Positions 1 to 9,033 of a DNA stretch of 21,666 bases are shown here, piece by piece. The DNA is taken from contig RCNN01000375.1 in NCBI GenBank assembly GCA_003667245.1, positions 1 through 21,666 of the forward strand, in the 5' to 3' direction. The notes under the pieces are model-generated. The model saw nothing but the letters and a program-made list of their open reading frames with translations. It did not search any database and was not told the origin of the DNA. Position 1 is the stretch's first letter; every line of letters begins with the position of its first letter. Origin of the DNA: Heterostelium multicystogenum. Its lineage: Eukaryota > Evosea > Eumycetozoa > Acytosteliales > Acytosteliaceae. The position numbers and the translations under genes are program-made.

Positions 1-17
1 AAGCATATTAAACTTAC

Positions 18-650
18 AACAACTCTCTTGTTTCTAATGAACTGGAGAACTTCGTTAACCATATACTGACTCTGGCTCATAGAGCAACTTTGATTTGGCA
101 CCAAGACCAATCAGAGTACTCAAGTGTCTCTTTGACATTTTTCGTCCTTGTTGGACCACAAGTTCTTTGAAAGTGGTGGACGTTGGTATGGTACTTCGTA
201 CTCCTTGGAGATCATCAAAATGGTAGCTTGCTTGTCAATTCTCCAATACTTGTCGACAGCATAGTAAGCAGCAGTACCACCACCAATGATAACATACTTG
301 AACTTCTCGATATTCATATCATCCTCCTGGTCTAGCAATCTTCTCAGCTTTCTTTTTCTACCTTCTTTTCCTCCTCCAAAGACAAAGATGGAACCAAGCA
401 AAGCAGTAGCTGCAACAGCACCTACACCAAACATCCAACTTCCCTTATTGTTATTCTTGCTCTCTTTTTTTTTATTATTTTGTTGTTGTTGTTGTTGTTG
501 ATCAGCATTTATTCTATATCTATTTGAACTATAATATCTAATTGGTGAGAGTGGCAAAGAGGAAGATCTAGCAGCATTGTTATTAAACTTTGCTACGTTA
601 ATAAGACCCTTGCTCTTTGGCAAAGTATTTCTCAAAAATGAACCAAACAT
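18..650 (-). CDS. aif: Apoptosis-inducing factor (AIF), mitochondrial FAD oxidoreductase, 5' exon only
   Basis: This is the N-terminal exon of an AIF-family flavoprotein, a mitochondrial intermembrane-space NADH oxidoreductase anchored in the inner membrane. The start ATG is at 650-648. In order it shows a basic, Ser/Asn-rich mitochondrial presequence (about residues 1-40), a Gln run (CAA repeats near 482-501), a Lys/Asn-rich patch, one hydrophobic anchor (about residues 72-92, starting SWMFGVGA), and then the first Rossmann strand and FAD loop YVIIGGGTAAYYA, followed by the family motif PYQRPPLSKNLW. The uninterrupted frame stops at 120-122, but AIF-like coding resumes after single extra bases at 138-142 (A5 on the coding strand), 103-104 and 57-58, giving residues such as DWSGAKSKLLYEPE. 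A GTAAGT donor follows at 17-12; without the three extra bases the exon is 630 nt and ends in phase 0. The rest of the gene lies left of the window. Family identity is firm; the frameshifts are probably base-calling errors. Confidence 0.88.
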
Positions 651-1052
651 CTTTATCTATCTATCTATCTATCTTCTATCAAACTATCAAATGAACTGAG
701 TACAATATTATATTTTATTGTTGGTCTAATTAATATGCTAATAAATATTAGGTAGTTTTAAAATTAAACGCAACCTTAAATTGATATTGATTAATTATTG
801 GGTGTAATGTTGAACTTCTCATAATCAAAAAGTTTTTCATTTTGTAAGTTTGGACTGGGGGTAAAAAGAACGGGAATGTCGAATTGCTTCTTCTCGCACA
901 AAATAAGGCATTAAGGTCAGGGGTGGTGGATTTCTAAATACTATATATATCTTATATCTATATTAGGTTTTTATTATCTTTTGTTGTGAAATTAACAAAG
1001 TCTGGAAAATTTACAAAGGGGTTGTAATATAATATATTAAACTGTTTAAAAC
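651..1052. other. Intergenic region, AIF upstream flank and methyltransferase 3' flank
   Basis: About 400 bp of AT-rich sequence lie between two minus-strand genes. It must hold the AIF promoter and the methyltransferase 3' end. Besides the ATCT repeat I see only AT runs and no open frame or RNA gene. Confidence 0.6.
655..674. repeat. (ATCT)5 microsatellite just upstream of the AIF start codon
   Basis: Five perfect ATCT units lie 5-24 bp before the AIF ATG, so they fall in its 5' leader on the minus strand (read there as AGAT units). This is a simple repeat likely to vary in length; no function is inferred. Confidence 0.9.
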
Positions 1053-2000
1053 TTATAGGTTGGGTGTTTTCTTAACGACTCCACAAACAGAAATATATTC
1101 AATACTATGATAGAATTGACCTTTCTTATCCAACTCGTGCATGGTTTGCAACCCAATCTTCGTACTCGGCTTGTGAGATAATGTTGAGGTCCAATGCACG
1201 CTTTTGCTCTGAGGTCGAGAGTGAGAACCTTGGCAAACTCCCATGATGTGGCTTGAATCATATATCCTCTAACTTTGGTGTTCTTCAACTTTGGATTACT
1301 TATGGAATACAACTCGTTGGCAATTCCTGGGTGGCAGTTGAACTTGGTATCCAAAATACGATTGCTGACATCCTTCAAACGGTCGGGACAATAAATCTTG
1401 GAGCTGGTCCAATCTGTGTCTGAAAGTGAAATCATTCCTCCATCCTTGGTAACTCTGATCATCTCATCGATAACAGCGACTGGATCTGGGACATGTTGTA
1501 ACAATCTTTCACATCTGGCACTGTGATTTATAAAGCGTTAGAACTAGATCGAACAAGATCCTATTGCAGCATTACTTACACATCGAAATAACTAGTTGGG
1601 AAATCAACTTTTTCAGCAGAGGCTACTTGCAACTTAATGGCAGGTCTATCACTAAATTTCTTTCTGGCATACTCAATCATAGCTGTACTATTATCAATAC
1701 CACAAACCTCACCATTTGGACCAACTCTATGAAGGAAACTCTTTAAATCTTTACCATAACCACAGCCGAAATCAATAATTTTGTCACCTTCATTTAAAAC
1801 CAATTCTTCCTTTGTCTTTCTGGTAATATTGGAAGTCTATAAATTATTTGAGATTTCCATGTTAAAAACATATTCTCTTTGTAGGTCTAAAGATAAATAC
1901 ATACGGCTGGATGTTTGTTTACTCTCTTTAAGTACTTAATCAAGGCTAATGGACCATTGTTGTCTACATCAGAGAAATCTTTAACATGATCGGTAGTCAT
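1053..2000 (-). CDS. Class I SAM-dependent methyltransferase (UbiE/type 11-like), three exons
   Basis: This is a predicted small-molecule methyltransferase of about 272 residues. Exons on the minus strand are 2000-1905, 1836-1580 and 1520-1053, with introns of 68 and 59 bp that have GTATGT/GTAAGT donors and TAG/CAG acceptors. The joins keep frame: exon 1 starts MTTDHVKDFSDV; exon 2 carries the SAM-binding motif I, IIDFGCGYGKD, and the acidic loop GIDNS; exon 3 opens with RCERLLQHVPDP, the usual post-motif for the type 11 family, then GGMISLSDTDW. The C-terminus, ending VVKKTPNL, is reached only if one extra base is ignored near 1222-1232 and another at 1143-1144; exon length then fits exactly. 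The substrate cannot be told from the sequence. It may be soluble, as no signal or membrane segment is visible. The fold assignment is secure, the specificity unknown. Confidence 0.85.
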
Positions 2001-2243
2001 TTTATGTGAATATATATATATATAATTGGAAAAAGATAAATTAAGTTGTGGATATGATGATAAATAAAAGAAATGTTACTACTAATCAATGCTTGTTATG
2101 ATTTATGATTGGAGTGATCGTTCTTTCACATTTATAGTTTTCTAAATTAATTAAAAAATGGATGTATCTTTGTAGTGTAAGTTGGGAATCAAAAATGGGA
2201 TCGTCATTAATCACCACCCTCCATTGGATATGTGGTGATATGA

Positions 2244-2348
2244 TTATGATCTCTTATTTTTGGATTTGAAACAAAGATAGGTTGCTATCTTTAAACGACA
2301 TTCTTGAAAATAATAATTAGCAGCATCAAGAGGACTCTTACCACATCC
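2244..2348 (-). pseudogene. Possible last exon or relic of an ankyrin-repeat protein (weak)
   Basis: The minus strand has an acceptor-like ATTAAAAG at about 2356-2349, followed by 34 codons and a TAA. The peptide starts GCGKSPLDAANYYF and continues to KIATYL, which resembles the G-x-T-P-L-x-x-A ... I-x-x-x-L pattern of a final ankyrin repeat, two residues longer than the consensus. I found no matching upstream exon in the next several hundred bases, so it is either a relic or a chance frame. Confidence 0.22.
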
Positions 2349-2892
2349 TTTTAATCAAAATTGTTTTTTTGATGTTTGTTTACAGTTACCAGATCATATT
2401 TATTTCTAACATCATCACCATCAATCAATCAATCATGAATAGACCACCCTCAACCGACCCTATTATTGTTGAGTGAGTCTCACACAATCACTGCAACTGT
2501 GTTGGAATTAATTGAAATTGATAAAGTTTGTTTTAACTAAACTGCACCCAAAATAAAATGGGTTAACACTTAAATGGTGTGTGTTTAAAACTAAATCTAA
2601 TCAATAAAAGGATGCTGTATGTTTGCTTATTTTTCTGATACAAATATGATAGAAACGAATTGAACTCTGTTGAAATTGATTGAATCGAATCGATATCAAT
2701 TATATCATACTATTTTGCACATCTTTATTTAGTGATATAAAAACGAATCAAACCATATGAAAGTCAATATTTTTGATTAAGCAACACGAGCAATTCCTTT
2801 TAAAGTTATATTTATCGGTAAAATGAAGTGTATTCTATCAAAATGACAACACAATAAATATAGCCCAACAATTATTGCAATTGGATCATTTT

Positions 2893-2914
2893 GATTTTTG
2901 TTGGATCAAAAATC
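2893..2914. repeat. Perfect 8-bp inverted repeat with 6-nt loop
   Basis: GATTTTTG at 2893-2900 and CAAAAATC at 2907-2914 are exact reverse complements around TTGGAT. In such AT-rich DNA a stem of this kind can arise by chance; no role is assigned. Confidence 0.7.
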
Positions 2915-3218
2915 CATTAATATCATCATCATTAAAAACATGATCTAAAAATAGTAAAATCCAAGTTGCAACTGTAATTTACTCGTTTTCGAAATATTGA
3001 TCAATATAATAAACGGAAAGCTCTTATTTTTTGGTGACCTTGTTTATCATAATATTTCATTATGTTATTGGCACTTAAAGTCATTCGTTTCTACAAATAA
3101 GTGGATTCGAGTATTATATGATTGATGTTTGTAAATACTTATTATTGTAATTAAATTTGTTGGTTTGATTTAAAAATTTTATTATATAATAAATACAACA
3201 ATCTTGATTGTTATTAGT

Positions 3219-4993
3219 TTAATGAACAACTCTCTTGGTTGATCTAAACAATAAGGTATCCTTTTGGGTGGCATCGAAACTGATCTTCATCATCATGAGT
3301 GCACCAAAAAACAACAAACAATACCAAGACGATTGGCAAGAAAAGGAAGATTTGGAAGGCAGCTGTTTTTTTGAGCGTCGGCCATGGTTTGAGCGTTGAA
3401 AAACACTGTCGGATGAGGATGGGGTAACATCAATAGACTTTGCTTCAAACTTGTGTGGTACGCAGAAAATCTTGAATTGGCTTGATTCGATTTCCTTTCC
3501 AATTGGGAGCAGATCTCTTCACGTTGAGCCTTGGAGTTCAACTTCAAGTAGATGTTTGGAAGAGCTGGAGTTCCGAGGATGTGTTCACCAGCAATATCAA
3601 CAACTTGCTCCATCAATTCAGCATCAACCTTAATTGATGGCAAGGAAATGATTTCACATGCAACACGACCACCATACAAACCAGAGAGTTGTTGGTAGGT
3701 AGATGACATGGCTTGATCGACCATCTTGACAGCCAATGAGTGGAAAGCACTGGATCTATCGATGGTGGAGAGAGTGGCAAAAGTGAATGAAATCATGTCT
3801 GGGACAGAGTCGGCAACAGCACCATTAAATGCGTTCTTTTCTGATACGAGCTTGACAATGTTGTAAAGAGAGGCCAATTCGGTCAAGAAAGCAATTTCGA
3901 AATCAATGTCAACCTCAATAGATTGGTGACCATTGGTAAAAGTCAACTTATCTTGGACACGGCTAACGGACCAACCAGCTGGCAAGACGAATTGCTTGAA
4001 CTCCTTGGAGTAGAGAATACGCTCAACATCGCTGACATCCAACTTGAATTCGTTATCGTAGTTGTTGGCATAGATGGATTGCATAGCATAGGAACCTCTG
4101 AAGACAGCGTGGTGGTTTCCACTTGGGAACTTCTTGGCAACTTGTTGGTGGACGGCGGTGGCACCAGCCAAACCAGATTTACCAGAGGCGGAAATGATTA
4201 ATGATTGACCATTGTAGGATTCAGCCAAAATATCAGCCAAGTTGGCAGAGAATGAGATGGCATTCTTTTGGAAAGCATTCATACGCTCACCAGATGGGGT
4301 TTCCCAGTGAGAACCAACGATACCGTGGCTTGCTGGAGTGACACCACTGAAGATGGTGGTCATCTCGGCAACAGAGTCCATTGGGTAGTATGACTTCTCA
4401 ACGCTAATGGCGTCACCACTGACAAACTTCATCATTTCCAAATCGTTGGAGACCATATTGTCCAAAGCGAAGAGGAGGTTGAGCTTTGGCTTGTTGAAAA
4501 GTGAGATAGTTGGGAAACCTTCTCTGTTATTGTCACCCATTGGGAGGGTACCCATGACGTGTGAGATGAGTGTGCTGACTTGAGTATCCTTCAAGTTTGA
4601 TAATGTGGCACTGTTGAATACATTTCCTTTTAAGAAAAGTTTTTGAATTTTGATTGAACTATAAAATGATAATATAATAAAATATGGGTATAGGTGGTAT
4701 TAGTCACTGTAAAGCAAAGAATAATAGTATTGAGAATCAATCAGGTGTTTATATTAAACAGCATTCTATATATCTAACTACTAATGTTTATTCTTTTCTA
4801 TCTATAAAGATTCCTTAAGTAGAGATAGTGATATTGATACTGTAGATGCTGAACCTGATAGATTAGATCACTCAATACATACAGTTGGAGATTCGATGAT
4901 GATATCAGCGGATCTTTGTTCAAAGAATTGAAGCTCTGATCTGACTACACATAAAGTGACAGCCAAAATTAAAATATAAAATAATTGTTTCAT
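3219..4993 (-). CDS. atp6ap2: ATP6AP2 (renin receptor)-like V-ATPase accessory protein
   Basis: This is a type I membrane protein of about 515 residues, likely an accessory or assembly factor of the vacuolar proton ATPase in the ER, endosomes and contractile vacuole. Exon 1 (4993-4883) encodes a signal peptide beginning MKQLFYILILAV. After a 224-bp intron (GTATGT...TTATAG), exon 2 starts at 4658. Similarity to human ATP6AP2, judged from memory, is collinear: SLFNKPKL near the N-terminus, then YPMDSVAEMTTIF, FLTELASLYNIV, and the hallmark SGLYGGRVACEI. A C-terminal hydrophobic helix (FLFLPIVLVLFVVFW) and a short tail ending DTLLFRSTKRVVH match the ATP6AP2 membrane anchor and tail. Three one-base surpluses are needed: within the first about 40 bp of exon 2, in the run of seven A's (coding strand) at 3366-3372, and near 3283-3292. 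Without the last two the frame would end at 3293. The upstream gene, Rab3GAP2, is divergent and shares the 4994-5669 interval. Confidence 0.8.
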
Positions 4994-5669
4994 TTTATAT
5001 CTATATTATATATAATAATAATATTAACTATAAAATCTAAATTTAATGTCGATTCTGCGCTATCTTTGTTATCGAAATAATTGAAAAGAAACAAAAAAAT
5101 TCAAAATAAAAAAACATAAAATTTTTTTAACCAGACCAAAAGAAAAAATAAAAAAAAAAAGTATTCAATAGAAATTTCGCCTGGTCTGTCGGCAGGACTA
5201 AATAAACAAACAAACAAATGGAAATGTTATAATATATGTTCCACAATGCCATGAAATCATGAAATACAACTTTATGAACAAGCAACAAACTTAAATTTAA
5301 ACAAACACTATTATTACTATGATGATTACAATGATTATTATTATTATTAATGATTATATCTAGATTGTACATATATATATAATAATATATGATTATTCAA
5401 ATGATGTTTTTATTAGATTTATAGCTTAATGAATCAATGTTGTTCAATTGCAATTTTTATTATCTATTTCTCTAGTAAATGAAGTATCAATTTCTTCACA
5501 TCAGAGAAGTAAGATGGTGCTTGAGTTTGAAGTGTATTGTTTAATATTAAATTATTTGATTTTTATTTTTATTAATTTAGCTTTTGTTTGGTTTGGTTTG
5601 GTGTGTTGGCATAGATTGATAATACAGATAGGTGTTTGCTATTAGTGTTACAGTTAGCCACAGTATTTC
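4994..5669. other. Divergent promoter interval between ATP6AP2-like and Rab3GAP2-like genes
   Basis: About 680 bp with long A and T runs and ATT/AT repeats, consistent with a shared dictyostelid promoter region serving both directions. There is a 7-bp inverted repeat, CAGACCA at 5132-5138 and TGGTCTG at 5182-5188. The hydrophobic plus-strand frame at 5448-5645 has no family resemblance and lies directly before the Rab3GAP2 start; I treat it as non-coding. Confidence 0.6.
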
Positions 5670-7616
5670 ATGGAGAGTGTATTGGTATCTAGAGGAAATT
5701 TAGATATTCCAACTATTAAATTGGTATTGAACCATGTCAATATTGATGATCTACAACAACAGGATGAGCTCAATAGTAGCTCAATAATATCTCCCAAGTC
5801 GACTTCTGCCATCGATACTGATGCGAGCGAGAATGACGATGCTAGTGAGAATGACGATGAGAGTGATGCTGATGCTGATCACTATGAAGATGCAATGTCG
5901 ACGTCACCCGCTTTGGAGTCTGCTTCTCAAATATCCTCGATCTCACAATCACCCTCACCATCACCTTCTTCGAGGCAAAAGTCAAGTTGGTTGGATTCAC
6001 TGTCAGTAGCAATAACGGCTGATGCATCAATGATGGTAGTTGGAGGTGGTGGAACTGGAGGTGTCGGAACTGGTCTTGCCATTGTATTGGTAAAGAGATT
6101 ACAAAATCAATGGAAAACATCAATCACACTAGATCATCAATCAGGACAAGTGTAGGTGTCAGCTCAATACAAGTACAACAACATTCCTACTAGTAACAAT
6201 TGCTAATGCTTCCTTCTTTATACCACAGTGACAGAGTAACATCAATTGCAATATTAACTTTATCAAACCCACAGTTAGAACAAGCAATTGCAGTCGGATA
6301 TACATCTGGACATTTGAGAATATTCTCTCTACATGGAAATCTACTACTATCTCAATTATTCCACAAAGCACCTGTACAAAAGATTAAAGTAAAAATGACA
6401 CCAATTGTTTCTTCAAGTCAAGAGTATGTTGTATCCAATCAAGTTGTAACATTTTGGATATTAAACTCTTTTTTTTGTTTATAATAGGAGATTGGCCATG
6501 CAGGAAGTTAGTATATTATATCCAGGCAATATCATTGCTTCAATGAGCGGAAACAGTTTATCAGGCGTATTGTCGGTGTGTCAGCAACAAGTACAGAGAG
6601 GTGATGCTGCTTCAGCAATGCAAACAAAGTTGGATTTTAGAAAGTGGAGTTTGGGATCAATAGATACAGCAAATGATTTCAGTTTTGCTGGGCCATTCTT
6701 GGGATCTCCATTCCGTGCCCTTCCTTATGGGACCAGTGAGCATGCATTCACAAGATTAATCGTCGCTGGACAAGATCCGATGCTTGCATACTACTACCCA
6801 TCTGATGATGGTGGTAGTACATTTACAGTTGCCGTTGCGCTTGTATCGTCTGTCGCAGCTAAATTAACCAATGCAGTCTATTCGTTTGCAAAGAACTGGT
6901 GGGGAGGAAGCAACAATTCACAGCAACCACAGCAACAGGAAGTAAACAAACAAAAAGAGTCAAAGATTGAAAATCCATCTCCCTTACAAATTAGATGGTC
7001 TCTAATTGATGAAAAGAGAGAGCTCAAGAGTTTATTGATGGATCCAAGTGGACGTTATGCTGTGGCAACCGACAATCTTGGTCGTGTATTATTAATTGAC
7101 ATTGTAAATAGTTTAATTGTTAAAATGTGGAAAGGATATCGTGACTGTCAGTGTGGTTGGATCAATGAGAAATCAACTGAAGAACACGAAGAAGAAGAGG
7201 AAGAAGAGGAAGAAGAAAGTAACCAGGATATTAAAATGGATAAGGAAACAGATAGTAATAATAATAATAATAATAATAGTGATTTTATGACACTTGAAGA
7301 TTTCATTCCAGCAAAGATGATGAAAAAGAGACATAGCACTGGCAATACCTATAGAACTTATTTGGCAATATATATTGGTAGAAGAGGTTATCTTGAAGTT
7401 TGGGGAATGAAGCACAAATCCCGAGTTGTATTTGAAAAGGTTGGAATGGGTTGCCAGTTGATATCTACTTCTATACCTGGCAAGAGACCACCCATCCACC
7501 AAGGACAAACACAACTATCAAATCTTGATAACTATCAGTCCCGTTGCTATTTAATTAATCAAGAAGGTCATTTAAATGAAATCGTTGTGCACACAAGTAA
7601 AGAAGACAGAAATTAA
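5670..7616 (+). CDS. rab3gap2: Rab3GAP non-catalytic subunit (RAB3GAP2) N-terminal domain protein, short form
   Basis: This is predicted to partner the catalytic Rab3GAP1, a complex known as a Rab3 GAP and as a Rab18 exchange factor on ER and lipid droplets. Exons are 5670-6151, 6229-6423 and 6488-7616, with introns of 77 and 64 bp (donors GTAGGT, GTATGT); the 1806-nt coding length keeps frame, giving 601 residues. It shows the N-terminal beta-propeller-like domain in order: an acidic Ser/Asp-rich linker, AIAVGYTSGHLRIFSLHGNLLL, VSILYPG, RKWSLGSIDTANDF, VAAKLTNAVYSFAKNWWG, then GRVLLIDIVNSL and MWKGYRDCQCGWI, and finally RRGYLEVWG. A Glu run (about 7187-7216) and an Asn run (AAT repeats, 7256-7274) sit in one loop. 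The human protein is about 1390 residues; this one stops after the N-terminal domain and the following 97 bp to the next gene hold no more coding sequence. No frameshift is present. Confidence 0.88.
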
Positions 7617-7713
7617 AGGTTACTTTAAAATATAATTAATGTAAATGTTTATATTATCTATATAAGTTGTTGAACATTATTATTTGGTGGGCAGTACTGT
7701 ACATTGAGTTAGA

Positions 7714-8520
7714 TTAGAAATTGGAGTTGTCGTTATTATCGATTCTTTGATATTTGTTGTGCTTTCTCTTGGGAGTATTGATGGTGGCGTAGTTGGAGGT
7801 TTCAAGTTCCATGTCATTGCTGAAATCATCACGACTATCGTATGCTTCCTCGATTTGATCATCATCATCGTCACCAGTGTCATCATATATCGATATTAAG
7901 TTGTATTCAGAAAGGTTTCGATATTGTCTCGTTGAAAAGAGCAATACAATAAGTGTCAGCAGAGAGCATAGTAATGATATAACGATAAATGCAACAGAAG
8001 CTTCTGGCTTTTCTTTGTGTTTATATGGTGGGATATAGGGATCCGATGAATTGTCATAGGAATGACTCGTTGGGGCGGGAGTGGTAGGTGGATAGTAATG
8101 GGTATAGCTTATTGACAATAGAGAATCACCCACTGTAAGTGTTGCAGTCGTTGGTTGATCGAAAGATGCGAGAGTAGTTGTCAGGACACTTTGGATGCCA
8201 GATATATAGAAAAATATAACATCGGATTGACCGTTTGCATATTTTACATTTATTCTAATTGTAGAGGGATCTACGGAGCCAAAGATACCATACATATATG
8301 TCCTTTGGCCTATATCTTCAACTCTGTCTATGTTACCTTTATTTGTGATGGTAGGTGATATTTAGTAAAAGCAGAAGTAGGTTAGTTGAACAAATCTAAC
8401 TGTTAGGTTTGAAATGGTGAGTCATCACATACCAATACCCTCATCCGAAAGTACTGTAGAGATTAGATTGCAATATAACAATAGAGTAATCAATAAAATA
8501 TTATAATAATATCGTTTCAT
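7714..8520 (-). CDS. Unrecognised single-pass (type I) membrane protein
   Basis: Two exons, 8520-8433 and 8336-7714, are joined across a 96-bp intron (GTATGT...AAAG) to give 236 residues; the join reads DEGIGNIDRVEDIG and keeps frame. Residues 1-25 form a signal peptide (MKRYYYNILLITLLLYCN). The lumenal or outer part is about 130 residues, beta-rich and Thr/Pro-rich near the membrane (PPTTPAPTS), with one NSS sequon. A strong membrane helix follows (VAFIVISLLCSLLTLIVLLF), then a cytoplasmic tail of about 70 residues with an acidic run (DDTGDDDDD) and a basic stretch (PKRKHNKYQR). I recognise no family; the outer part could be a small immunoglobulin-like (IPT-type) module, but that is a guess. 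The gene is convergent with Rab3GAP2, 97 bp apart, and divergent from LIN9. Confidence 0.75.
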
Positions 8521-9033
8521 TATCCGCAAATAAAATACAAAAAGTAAAAAGATAGTGCTTGCTAATTTACAATACTAATAAATGTGGTGTATTATTATTT
8601 TTTCAAAGTTTTTTTCATTGCACTGGTGACGGAAGTGTTTTCATTCTTTTGGTATCAAAAGAGCCTATTTTCCAGAGTTAACTTTTAAAGATCTTTGGAT
8701 AAACGATTCATGGTTTTCCCAAAAACACATTATAGAGTTTTGATGTTTTGGTTACGAGTAACTGCAAAATCCACTTTTTATGATTATACTGATAGGAACT
8801 TCGTTTTGTAAAAATTTAAATTTGAATTTTTCTTTTTTAAAAAGGAGGAAGTTACATTATTGGATTATTCATTTGACCAGTTAGCTAGTTTAGTGCTTGG
8901 AAGAGTTAATTAACACATCAACAACAACAGCAGCAGTAGCAGCAACAATCAAGCGGATCTTCTCAAGTTGATACTTAATCATAATATAGTTTGCTTGGCA
9001 CAATTGTAATCACCAAGTGAAAACAATGAAACT
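8521..9033. other. Divergent promoter interval between membrane-protein gene and LIN9
   Basis: About 510 bp of AT-rich sequence. A stretch at 8912-8975 is unusually rich in CAA/CAG/AGC triplets and reads as Asn/Ser codons on the plus strand, but its frame meets a stop just upstream, has no ATG, and lacks a clean splice link to the next exon. It may be 5' leader of LIN9 or a missed upstream exon. Confidence 0.5.

Larger units (their letters stand above)
2001..3218. other. Gene-poor 1.2 kb intergenic interval
   Basis: This lies between the start of the methyltransferase gene and the 3' end of the ATP6AP2-like gene, both on the minus strand. It is AT-rich. I see no gene I can defend, no tRNA and no long open frame. 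It contains a possible ankyrin-like relic on the minus strand (2244-2348), a short start-like peptide frame on the plus strand near 2434 that runs into GTGAGT, and an 8-bp-stem hairpin at 2893-2914. The left end must hold the methyltransferase promoter. Confidence 0.6.

Noticed and set aside
3451..4201. Plus-strand open frames opposite the ATP6AP2-like gene
   Set aside because: They are antisense shadows of a well-supported minus-strand coding region.
5132..5188. 7-bp inverted repeat CAGACCA/TGGTCTG as a terminator or element end
   Set aside because: Short arms with a 43-bp spacer and no neighbouring gene end or target duplication; chance is likely.
5448..5645. Hydrophobic 65-codon plus-strand frame
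   Set aside because: Composition reflects T-rich DNA; no family resemblance, and it lies in the Rab3GAP2 promoter region and ends before the ATG.
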